From NCBI GenBank assembly GCA_017476305.1, contig JAFVAA010000786.1, positions 1 to 12,550 on the forward strand: DNA of 12,550 nt, given 5' to 3'. The DNA is from Lachnospiraceae bacterium (GTDB lineage Bacteria; Bacillota; Clostridia; Lachnospirales; Lachnospiraceae). Positions 1-6,316 of the stretch are shown here, piece by piece. The first letter of the stretch is position 1. Every line of letters starts with the position of its first letter. Below the pieces are notes generated by a model that had not been told where the DNA came from, did not search any database, and was given only the letters and a program-made list of their open reading frames with translations. Position numbers and translations under genes: made by a program.

Positions 1-506
1 CACGCTGCCACGCTGTCTACATACAGATACTCCGGCATCGTCCCGTCCTCCAGCATATTTAAATGCGGAACTTCCGTACAATAATGCTCGAAATCGATTT
101 TCTGACCAAACTGCTGAATATAATCCGGCTCCTCTAAATGATAAATTTTTGAGGCGGCGATCCCCGCTTCTTTATGCTCCTCTAAAAATACGTGAAGATT
201 CCCTATCGCATTTTCATCTAAAAGTGCATCATTATCAATACACATCAAATATGGATAGCCCTTTTCATAAGCCGTCCTTAATCCCGTATTAAACCCGCCG
301 GAGCCACCTAAATTTTCTTTATTGACAAGGAGTGTCAGCCTGTCCCCATAGGCAGAACGGATTTTTTCCAACGAATGGTCCGTGGAGCCATTATCCACTA
401 CATACAGGTCAAAATCCGTAAATTTCGATTCTAAAACACTCTGGATACATTCTAAAACTGCATCCTCTTTGTTAAAATTACAAATGACGATTCCTACTTT
501 CTTCAC
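1..506 (-). CDS. GT2 family glycosyltransferase, N-terminal part (runs off left edge)
   Basis: This is the first 168 residues of a family 2 glycosyltransferase (GT-A fold), a cytoplasmic enzyme that moves a sugar from a nucleotide-sugar to an acceptor glycan. Visible motifs are an N-terminal beta strand (KKVGIVICNFN), the nucleotide-binding VDNGSTD, a rhamnosyltransferase/galactofuranosyltransferase-like NLGGSGGFNTG, and the metal-binding DXD as CIDNDA. The start is GTG at 506-504; a GGAGG lies seven bases upstream and an upstream ATG is out of frame. The NLGGSGGF signature is typical of the rhamnosyl/galactofuranosyl branch, so a role in cell-wall or surface polysaccharide assembly is likely, but the donor cannot be read from the sequence. 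The gene has its own promoter (583-611) and follows a hairpin after the RelA/SpoT gene. The C-terminal end lies outside the window. Confidence 0.9.
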   Translation of the reverse strand, partial: MKKVGIVICNFNKEDAVLECIQSVLESKFTDFDLYVVDNGSTDHSLEKIRSAYGDRLTLLVNKENLGGSGGFNTGLRTAYEKGYPYLMCIDNDALLDENAIGNLHVFLEEHKEAGIAASKIYHLEEPDYIQQFGQKIDFEHYCTEVPHLNMLEDGTMPEYLYVDSVAA

Positions 507-582
507 GCAAAACCTCCATTTCTCAGAAACTGTCTGCTTCATTTCCTCCGCGCCAAAAATCCCCCATCCAAATACACTCTAC

Positions 583-611
583 ATCATAATATATAAACCC
601 ATAAAATGCAA
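583..611 (-). promoter_or_regulatory. sigma-A type promoter of the GT2 gene
   Basis: On the minus strand, TTGCAT (611-606) and TATGAT (588-583) are separated by exactly 17 bases. The start codon of the glycosyltransferase lies about 75 bases downstream. The -35 box begins four bases after the hairpin that ends the RelA/SpoT gene, so termination and re-initiation are packed together. Read from sequence only; no transcript data. Confidence 0.6.
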
Positions 612-614
612 ATT

Positions 615-650
615 CAGGCAAACCGCTTCCTATCGAAGACGGTTTGCCTG
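615..650 (-). terminator. hairpin at the 3' end of the RelA/SpoT gene
   Basis: A perfect 11-base inverted repeat (CAGGCAAACCG at 615-625 and its complement at 640-650) with a 14-base loop. The TAG stop of the RelA/SpoT gene lies in the loop, so the last codons form one arm. On the minus strand it is followed by AATTTGCATTTTAT, a weak and interrupted T tract. It probably acts as a rho-independent terminator or 3' stabiliser; the imperfect T tract lowers certainty of full termination. Confidence 0.6.
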
Positions 651-2096
651 CATCATCTTACTTCTGGCTCTTGCCGTTTTTGACTTTTCTATCCAGGCAT
701 ACGGAAAACTTCCTTTTCTCTGCCCGGTTATGATCTGCACACGATCTCCATTATGAAGCACCGTATCCGGCTGCTCCTTCTTTCCATTTACCATCGCATG
801 AACGATTTCATCCCCTATCCTGCTGTGGATCTGATAGGCAAAATCCATAATGATGGAATCATACGGAAGTTCAATGCTCTCCCCATCCGGCGTAAAGCAG
901 AAAATCTTTTTATCCTGCCTGCTCAGTCTGGTCTTCACAAAATCGGTAAAGTTCTCCTCTGCCATATCCTTCTGCCAGTCGAGAATATCCTTTAGCCACT
1001 CCATTTTTTCCATCTGTGTGACCTGCTCTCCACTATATTTCCAATAGTGAAGAATTCCCACCTGAGAGGTATCCTCCATCTCCACCGTTCGAATCTGTAC
1101 CTCGACAGGCTTTCTCTTTTTCGCCAACAGCGTCGTATGAATCGCCTGGTAGAGATTTGACTTCGGAAGTGCGATAAAATCCTTGAATCTTCCCGGAAGC
1201 GGATTATAGACGTTATGAAGGTATCCCATCACCAGATAGCACTCTTCAAACCCTTCTAAAATAATGTTAATCGCATAGGTGTCATACATTTCCCGAAGAT
1301 CACAGTCTCTCTTTTTGATCTTCTGATAAATACTATAGGTGTTTTTATACTGGGCACGAATCTTCGCCGGAATGTTTCTCTCCTTTAAAATCATGCGGAT
1401 TTCCTGTATAAAGGTGTGAATATCCTCTTCCTCCTCTTTTTTCCGCTTTTCCAGCTGTTCTTTCATATCCTGATATGCCTCCGGCTCCAGATAGCAGAAA
1501 GCAAGCTCTTCAAGCTCCCTTTTTATATCAAAAATACCCAGCTTGTTTGCAATCGGGACGTAAATTTCCATCGTCTCCTCTGCAATCTCTATCTGCTTTT
1601 CCCTTCGCTGAAATTCCAGGGTACGCATATTATGCAGACGGTCTGCCAGCTTTATGATGACCACCCGAACATCCTCGACAGTCGCTAAAAGAAGCTTTCT
1701 CAGGCTCGCTTCCTTCCGCTCCTGCTTATCTCTCTCCATCTCGACACGGATCGTCTTCCGGAGTTTCGTCACGCCTTCTACCAGAAAAAGAACTTCACCG
1801 CCAAACTTTTCCTTTATCATCTCTCCCCGAAGCTCTGTATCCTCAATCGTATCATGCAAAAGAGCCGCTGCAATCGTCTCTTTGTCCAGATGAAGCTTCG
1901 CCAGAATGACCGCCACCTGCAAAGGGTGGATGATATAGGGTTCCCCTGATTTTCTTTTTTGCCTGGCATGGGCAATAGAAGCTACCTCATATGCTTTTTC
2001 AATAATCGTCATATCCTCTGACAGATGATAGCTTCGGATTTCCCGTATTAATCTTTGAAATAAATTATCCGGTGTACATTCACTCGATTTTTCCAT
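630..2096 (-). CDS. short RelA/SpoT family (p)ppGpp synthetase/hydrolase (HD-synthetase-TGS only)
   Basis: A 488-residue cytoplasmic enzyme of stringent alarmone metabolism. The HD hydrolase domain (about 25-190) keeps HPLQ near 57, HDTIEDT at 81-87 and KLADRLHNMRTL around 149-160. The synthetase domain (about 240-355) has YSIYQKIKK, PGRFKDFIALPK and VEVQIRT; RFKD at 303-306 is the RXKD signature of bifunctional Rel/SpoT enzymes rather than the EXDD of RelA. A TGS domain follows (about 397-457), and the protein ends some 30 residues later. The helical, zinc-finger/conserved-cysteine and ACT/RRM domains of full Rel proteins (usually over 700 residues) are absent. Two usual synthetase residues differ: AIN where AIR is common, and YQAIH where YQSIH is common, so synthesis may be weakened. 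The start is ATG at 2096, chosen because GGGAGG lies seven bases upstream; an in-frame ATG at 2114 lies before that site. It has its own promoter. Confidence 0.9.
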   Translation of the reverse strand: MEKSSECTPDNLFQRLIREIRSYHLSEDMTIIEKAYEVASIAHARQKRKSGEPYIIHPLQVAVILAKLHLDKETIAAALLHDTIEDTELRGEMIKEKFGGEVLFLVEGVTKLRKTIRVEMERDKQERKEASLRKLLLATVEDVRVVIIKLADRLHNMRTLEFQRREKQIEIAEETMEIYVPIANKLGIFDIKRELEELAFCYLEPEAYQDMKEQLEKRKKEEEEDIHTFIQEIRMILKERNIPAKIRAQYKNTYSIYQKIKKRDCDLREMYDTYAINIILEGFEECYLVMGYLHNVYNPLPGRFKDFIALPKSNLYQAIHTTLLAKKRKPVEVQIRTVEMEDTSQVGILHYWKYSGEQVTQMEKMEWLKDILDWQKDMAEENFTDFVKTRLSRQDKKIFCFTPDGESIELPYDSIIMDFAYQIHSRIGDEIVHAMVNGKKEQPDTVLHNGDRVQIITGQRKGSFPYAWIEKSKTARARSKMMQANRLR

Positions 2097-2155
2097 GGCA
2101 TAACCTCCCTGCATAATGAGGTGTCAGTGTCAATAGAAGTCTAAAAGTAAACCCT

Positions 2156-2184
2156 ATTATATAATCAATTCTCTTTTTTGTAAA
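2156..2184 (-). promoter_or_regulatory. sigma-A type promoter of the RelA/SpoT gene
   Basis: On the minus strand, TTTACA (2184-2179) and a perfect TATAAT (2161-2156) are separated by 17 bases. The start codon at 2096 is about 60 bases downstream of the -10 box. This argues that the RelA/SpoT gene is transcribed separately from the binding-protein gene upstream of it. Confidence 0.7.
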
Positions 2185-2225
2185 TCCCCTTTCTCTTCCC
2201 GATTTCACCTTTAACCCGCCCGAAA

Positions 2226-2278
2226 TCTCCGTTTTATCCAAACCTTTTTTCAGTCTGTCCGATGATAAAAACCGGAGA
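2226..2278 (-). terminator. imperfect hairpin downstream of the binding-protein gene
   Basis: Minus-strand TCTCCGGTTTTTATC (2278-2264) can pair with GATAAAACGGAGA (2238-2226), with a two-base bulge and a 25-base loop. It lies about 35 bases after the stop of the solute-binding protein gene. Only TTTC follows the stem, so if it is a terminator it is a weak one. Confidence 0.3.
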
Positions 2279-2311
2279 AAACACCTGCCATAAACCATAC
2301 TGCAGCAGAAA

Positions 2312-3418
2312 TCAATACGCTCTGTTTGGCAGTGTAGCCTCTGCCTCTTCTGCAGGGAACACACCCTCCTCCATATACTGCACCTTTTCCACTGTTTCTC
2401 CATTCCTAAGCTGTTTTATCAGCTCCGATACAGCCGGTCCCTCTAAAGGGTTGCATTCTACATCCACATTGATGTCCCCGTCAATCATCGCCTGAAATGC
2501 CTCTCCACCGGCATCAAAGGAAATCACGATTATGTCACCATTTGGTCCACAGGTCTTTCCAGCCTCTTTGATTGCCTCGATCGCACCAAATGCTTCATCA
2601 TCATTCTGGCACACCAGCACGTCAATGTCATCATATTGCTTCAAATATGCTTTCATGACAGCATTTCCGCCATCCTTCGTGAAATTTCCGGACTGCTTAT
2701 CTAAAAGTTTCCAGTTCGAATGCTCCTTTGCCACTTCTTCAAACCCGTCGGTACGTCCGATGGTAGCGGAAGCACCATTCGAGCCTAAAATCGTCAGAAT
2801 ATTGATTTCCTCGGAATCCCTGCCTTTTTTCTGCAGATCCTCCACTAACCAATCACCGGCTGATTTTCCTTCGTTTGTAAAGTCAGAGCCCAGCCAGCAG
2901 GCATAAAGGGATTCATCCGCACTGATGTTACGGTCTACGACGATGACCGGAATATTTGCAGTCTGTGCTTCCTTTAACACGTCCTCATACCCATCCTCCA
3001 CAATCGGATCTAAAATGATGTAATCCACCTGATCCTGAACGAATTTCTGCAGTGCCTCAATCTGTGTTTTCTGATCATTGTTACAATCCACAAAATCGAA
3101 CTGATAACCATTTTCCTCTGTAAAAGCTCCTTTCATGGACTGTGTCTGCGCCAGACGCCAGCCGGATTCCGAACCCACCTGTGCGAACCCTACATGAATC
3201 AGATCTCCCGATGAGCTTTCTGTATTTTCCGTTTCCGTCTCAGGCTCCTGTGTCTCCTCCTTTTTTTGCGTATTCTCTGCTGCCGCATCCTTCGCACTTC
3301 CATCGTCTTCGATTCTCGCATCTCCCTTCGGTGTCAGTACGATCATATCACTATCTCCGCATCCCGTCATCAGAACCATCATCATACCGGTCAAAACCGC
3401 AACTATTCTTTTCTTCAT
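2312..3418 (-). CDS. sugar-binding lipoprotein, YtfQ-like (Peripla_BP_4 type)
   Basis: A 368-residue exported lipoprotein that binds a sugar outside the membrane. The signal peptide is MKKRIVAVL followed by a hydrophobic stretch and the lipobox LMTGC (Cys20). An acidic, Glu/Thr-rich linker (about 45-72) tethers a two-lobed type I periplasmic-binding fold. Segments such as VGFAQVGSESGWR, YIILDPIVEDGYEDVLKEA, IPVIVVDRNI, WLGSDFTNEGKSAGDWL, QSGNFTKDGG and VECNPLEGPAVSEL closely follow the galactofuranose-binding protein YtfQ family, so a furanose or galactose-like ligand is the best guess. ATG at 3418 is chosen because the signal peptide begins there and GAGGG lies seven bases upstream. No ABC ATPase or permease is present in the window. 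The upstream neighbour on the same strand is a chemoreceptor, which suggests a sensing role, or that it serves a transporter encoded elsewhere. Confidence 0.88.
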   Translation of the reverse strand: MKKRIVAVLTGMMMVLMTGCGDSDMIVLTPKGDARIEDDGSAKDAAAENTQKKEETQEPETETENTESSSGDLIHVGFAQVGSESGWRLAQTQSMKGAFTEENGYQFDFVDCNNDQKTQIEALQKFVQDQVDYIILDPIVEDGYEDVLKEAQTANIPVIVVDRNISADESLYACWLGSDFTNEGKSAGDWLVEDLQKKGRDSEEINILTILGSNGASATIGRTDGFEEVAKEHSNWKLLDKQSGNFTKDGGNAVMKAYLKQYDDIDVLVCQNDDEAFGAIEAIKEAGKTCGPNGDIIVISFDAGGEAFQAMIDGDINVDVECNPLEGPAVSELIKQLRNGETVEKVQYMEEGVFPAEEAEATLPNRAY

Positions 3419-3438
3419 CAAAATTCCCTCTCTTTCTT

Positions 3439-3545
3439 CTAAGGAGCTGTAAACAAATACCTTTATCAACTTTTCTCCTAAAACACCCTATACGCAAGTG
3501 TTTCAGAAGAAAAGTTGTAAAGTTTAATTATTTACAGTTCCTAAG
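3439..3545. repeat. MITE-like palindromic element flanked by CTAAG direct repeats
   Basis: A 97-base element (3444-3540) with imperfect terminal inverted repeats (GAGCTGTAAA at the left, and GAACTGTAAA as the reverse complement of the right end) is flanked on each side by CTAAG (3439-3443 and 3541-3545), which looks like a 5-base target duplication. Over 48 bases the two arms match at about 37 positions around an 11-base centre, including a run of ten (CAACTTTTCT). No protein is encoded. It fills most of the gap between the chemoreceptor and the binding-protein genes and ends about 25 bases before the start codon of the latter, so its RNA hairpin lies in the leader of that gene. It could be a non-autonomous transposon or, alternatively, a regulatory or processing hairpin. 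Confidence 0.6.
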
Positions 3546-3607
3546 CAATTTTTATAAAAAATCTTTTTGACACGGAAAACTCTTTCCAATACCTGTTTCA
3601 CTAAATT

Positions 3608-5377
3608 TTAAATAATGAACTTTTTCACTTCATTCCCCAGATTATCTGTTGCCCTGAGATTGCTCTCGGACTGCTCCTTGTTCTGATTCAGATCCTCAGA
3701 AAGCTCGCCCACGCTTACTGTCACGCTCTCGATATTTCTGGTGCTCTCCTCGACTGCAGCCAGAATCTCAGACATGGCGACCTTGATCTTATCAATCTCT
3801 CCTGACAGATGATCTGCCTGCGTCATGCACTCCTCCATGACGTCATGGAAATTCTCAGCATCCTTGCTATACTGCGTTCCTGTCTCAATCAACTGGCCAT
3901 AGCCATATAAGGTATGCTCATTTAAGAAATCAAGCATACGCTCCGCTTCCATCGCCAGATCATGTACGGTCGAAAGCACTACCTCGCTGATCGTGCGGAT
4001 TTCCTCCGCACTCTCCGTCGTATTCTGGGAAAGCTTTCCAATCTCGCCCGCTACTACCGCAAAGCCCTTTCCTGCCTCTCCGGCTCTCGCCGCCTCTATG
4101 TTTGCATTCAGAGCCAAAAGCTCCGTCTGGGAAGATATCTCTAAAATCTTATCGGTCAGCTCGCCGATATTTTCCACCTGACGCGACTTTTCCATCTTTT
4201 CCTTTAGGGAAGCAGCAATCTCAGCCGCCATGATTTCAACTTCCTTTGTTTTTCCCTTCGTTTCTCCCACCAGTCCCGAAGTCTTTTGATGAATAGAAGA
4301 TGCAAGATCCGTACCATTCGCCACATTTTTATCCATCCGTTTCACATATTCATTCATGCGGCTCATTGCTTCGTCTACTTCCTGCACACTCGCCATCGTT
4401 TCCTGCATGGCAGCACTCATCTGCATGATATTATCCGAAATAACATGAATCTCACTATTCGACTTCTCTGCCGTATCACTGCTTAGATGAAGATAATGGT
4501 CTAACTGCTTTGTATTTTCAGAAATATTCGTAATCACGGTCCGGATATAATCTAAAAGAGAATTGATATTTCCTGCGATAGAACCCACTTCATCTCTGGA
4601 GCGGACATTGACCTTCTGTGTCAGATCACCATCCGTCTCCACAATATCCTTGATTTTCTTATTGACCTTTTTCACACTGTTCAAAATACCGCCGATAATA
4701 AACAGAATCAGAACCGAACAGATGACTACTAAAAGGATCGCAACCAAAATGACCTGCTTTTTCATATCAGAAATCGATTTTAACAGATTCTCCGCATCCG
4801 ACTCAATGCACACTGCTCCCACCATCTCGCCGGATCTCGTGGCGACCGGTGCCACCCCGACGATGACCTGCCTGCCATCAATCTTCCGGACGGATTTATA
4901 GGCAAACGGGATATCATTGTTCATCGCAACGAGTGTATTCAGGCTGTCAAATTCAGTAACCGCCTCTCCCGTTTCTTTTCCTGCACTTTCATCCTCTTTA
5001 ATATCCATCAGATAGCAGAGTGCTCCGGATTCATTTTTTCCTATGGTATAAATCCGATTCACTCCTACGCTGTCCACAATATTTTCAATGGAGTCATACA
5101 CGATCATAAAGCTGGTGGAATCTGCCCCATCTGTTCCGATCTTATCCATCGTGGCACCATCGATTCTTGCCTTCGCCATCGTCACCATGGATAATGCCCC
5201 CTGTGCAGCCGTATTCATACACTGCCTTCGAAATCCGTTTAAAATCAAAACACTTAGGACTGCAGCGATGATAATATTCGTACAAATCACCGGAATTAGG
5301 ATTTTAAAGCGTATCCCCAGACCTGCTTTTGTCCTCTCTGCCTTTTTCTTCTCCTTCTTTTCCTTCTCTTCCTTCAC
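3608..5377 (-). CDS. methyl-accepting chemotaxis protein with Cache-like sensor
   Basis: A 589-residue transmembrane chemoreceptor that controls the CheA kinase. A very basic/acidic N-terminus ([11 protein letters not shown]) precedes TM1 (about 25-47). An extracytoplasmic sensor of about 160 residues (48-207) has single-Cache character ([11 protein letters not shown], then [20 protein letters not shown]). TM2 (209-232), a HAMP domain (about 233-285) and a long coiled-coil signalling domain follow. The conserved hairpin tip is at 415-445 ([20 protein letters not shown], then [11 protein letters not shown]). There is no C-terminal CheR-tethering pentapeptide. The start is GTG at 5377-5375, supported by GGAGG seven bases upstream. 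The next gene on the strand is a sugar-binding lipoprotein, so attractant sensing through a binding protein is possible. No cheA, cheW or flagellar gene is visible, and the ligand is unknown. Confidence 0.92.
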   Translation of the reverse strand: MKEEKEKKEKKKAERTKAGLGIRFKILIPVICTNIIIAAVLSVLILNGFRRQCMNTAAQGALSMVTMAKARIDGATMDKIGTDGADSTSFMIVYDSIENIVDSVGVNRIYTIGKNESGALCYLMDIKEDESAGKETGEAVTEFDSLNTLVAMNNDIPFAYKSVRKIDGRQVIVGVAPVATRSGEMVGAVCIESDAENLLKSISDMKKQVILVAILLVVICSVLILFIIGGILNSVKKVNKKIKDIVETDGDLTQKVNVRSRDEVGSIAGNINSLLDYIRTVITNISENTKQLDHYLHLSSDTAEKSNSEIHVISDNIMQMSAAMQETMASVQEVDEAMSRMNEYVKRMDKNVANGTDLASSIHQKTSGLVGETKGKTKEVEIMAAEIAASLKEKMEKSRQVENIGELTDKILEISSQTELLALNANIEAARAGEAGKGFAVVAGEIGKLSQNTTESAEEIRTISEVVLSTVHDLAMEAERMLDFLNEHTLYGYGQLIETGTQYSKDAENFHDVMEECMTQADHLSGEIDKIKVAMSEILAAVEESTRNIESVTVSVGELSEDLNQNKEQSESNLRATDNLGNEVKKFII

Positions 5378-5444
5378 TCTGACACCTCCACTTTCTTTAT
5401 TTCCGTAAATAATTCAACCACTTCATTCATTACTATCCACAGTA

Positions 5445-5521
5445 CAATGTCATTTAGTTAAGCCATAATGCAGCTATAGTAAGCATTACTTCCGTTCAAA
5501 ATACTTAACTAAATGACATTG
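5445..5521. repeat. 18-base perfect inverted repeat with inner hairpin (77 bases)
   Basis: CAATGTCATTTAGTTAAG at 5445-5462 is matched perfectly by its reverse complement at 5504-5521. The 41-base interior contains a second hairpin, TAATGC...GCATTA. The element lies in the 303-base region between the divergent chemoreceptor and S-protein genes, about 70 bases upstream of the chemoreceptor GTG. It resembles the two ends of a small non-autonomous insertion element brought together, but no clear target duplication flanks it. A regulatory cruciform or leader hairpin for the chemoreceptor mRNA is the alternative. Just to its right, AAGTGTAACACTT (5528-5540) is another short perfect palindrome before a T-rich run. 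Confidence 0.6.
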
Positions 5522-5588
5522 CGTGTGAAGTGTAACACTTATTATTTTTTTATTATAACAGCACTTGCCATGAAATGCTAGTTTTCTT

Positions 5589-5611
5589 TTTTATTATGGT
5601 GTATAATAAAA
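5589..5611 (+). promoter_or_regulatory. AT-rich palindrome overlapping a candidate -10 box
   Basis: Perfect 9-base arms TTTTATTAT (5589-5597) and ATAATAAAA (5603-5611) flank GGTGT. The right arm overlaps TATAAT (5602-5607), the best -10 candidate for the S-protein gene, whose ATG is 73 bases downstream. No good -35 box lies at the right distance, which would fit an activator-dependent promoter with the palindrome as a regulator site. The AT-only arms make chance or simple AT-richness possible. Confidence 0.35.
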
Positions 5612-5680
5612 TCATTATCGTTACTGTTATTCACAGTCATTTTTAAGCCATCATATAGCGGCAGGAAACGGAGGAGTCCA

Positions 5681-6292
5681 ATGAAAAATAATGAAGCAAA
5701 AAAATGGAAATGGCTATTTCCATTCACCCTCGGAAATATTCTTTTAATCTGCGTATGCGTCCTTTTCAATCTGCTCGGCAGATGGTTCGCGGGGAGCTTA
5801 GAACTTCCCCTGTGGTTAGACTGCATCGGCACGTTTCTTTCGGCAGTCTTTCTCGGACCACTTGGCGGGGCAGTCACAGGCGCACTGACCAATGTATTTC
5901 TAAACTTCCGGGCATCCGGTCAGATCTGGTTCGCCATCGTGAACATCGCCGGTGGAATCGCAGTCGGCAGACTTTTCCCACGCGACCGGAAAATTGCCGC
6001 CTTCCCGGTGATTGCAACCTCCATCTACGCTGCATTTATCATGGTCGTCATCTCCACACCGCTAAACATGCTTTTTAATCATGGCTACATCGGAAATCTG
6101 TGGGGAGATGCTCTCGTGGATATGCTCGCTCCCTATATCAGTGCCGTTCTGCCGCGCTGTTTCTTAGGGGAGCTTTTTATCAATGTTCCCGATAAGGTAC
6201 TTAGTATTTTAATTACCATGCTTATTCTGTACCTTGTCAGGAAGAAAAAAGTGAAAAAAACATTACCCACAGAAGCTTCCGCAAATCTATAG
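5681..6292 (+). CDS. ECF transporter S-component-like membrane protein
   Basis: A 203-residue polytopic membrane protein with the hydropathy and motifs of ECF S components: a basic N-terminus (KKWKW), a first helix at 13-33, then LPLWLDCIGT, FLGPLGGAVTGALTNVF, VNIAGGIAVGRLF, STPLNMLFNHGYIGNLWGDAL, INVPDKVLSILITMLILYLV and a basic C-terminal tail RKKKVKK. In the family such proteins capture a vitamin or similar small solute and pass it through a shared T/A1/A2 module. None of those partners is encoded here. Instead the gene is followed at 24 bases, in the same reading frame, by a giant hybrid sensor kinase, which suggests that this protein supplies ligand recognition or membrane input to the kinase (inference). 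The start is ATG at 5681 with GGAGG six bases upstream. The ligand cannot be deduced. Confidence 0.78.
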   Translation: MKNNEAKKWKWLFPFTLGNILLICVCVLFNLLGRWFAGSLELPLWLDCIGTFLSAVFLGPLGGAVTGALTNVFLNFRASGQIWFAIVNIAGGIAVGRLFPRDRKIAAFPVIATSIYAAFIMVVISTPLNMLFNHGYIGNLWGDALVDMLAPYISAVLPRCFLGELFINVPDKVLSILITMLILYLVRKKKVKKTLPTEASANL

Positions 6293-6303
6293 GCTTTTTT
6301 CTT
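6242..6303 (+). other. in-frame junction between S protein and kinase, with 10-base inverted repeat
   Basis: The S-protein frame ends at TAG (6290-6292) and continues without a frame change as A-F-F-L-C-V-G-S into the kinase ATG at 6317. AAGAAAAAAG (6242-6251) and CTTTTTTCTT (6294-6303) form a perfect but low-complexity inverted repeat that encloses the stop codon. No Shine-Dalgarno sequence precedes the ATG. Coupled re-initiation, stop readthrough or a recent nonsense mutation could each explain the arrangement. Confidence 0.5.
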
Positions 6304-6316
6304 ATGTGTCGGTTCG

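Noticed and set aside
382..756. Plus-strand 124-codon frame
   Set aside because: It runs antisense over the GT2 start, the terminator hairpin and the end of RelA/SpoT, and shows no domain or ribosome site.
2080..2403. Minus-strand 107-codon frame between and across the RelA/SpoT and binding-protein genes
   Set aside because: It overlaps both well-supported genes in another frame, has no family motif, and contains the RelA/SpoT promoter.
5378..5560. Sigma-28-type chemotaxis promoter for the chemoreceptor
   Set aside because: No TAAA followed at about 15 bases by a GCCGATAA-like box was found on the minus strand, and no convincing sigma-A promoter either.
5704..6078. Plus-strand 124-codon frame inside the S-protein gene
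   Set aside because: Arginine- and histidine-rich shadow of the membrane protein frame; the S-protein frame has the hydrophobic helices and a ribosome site.
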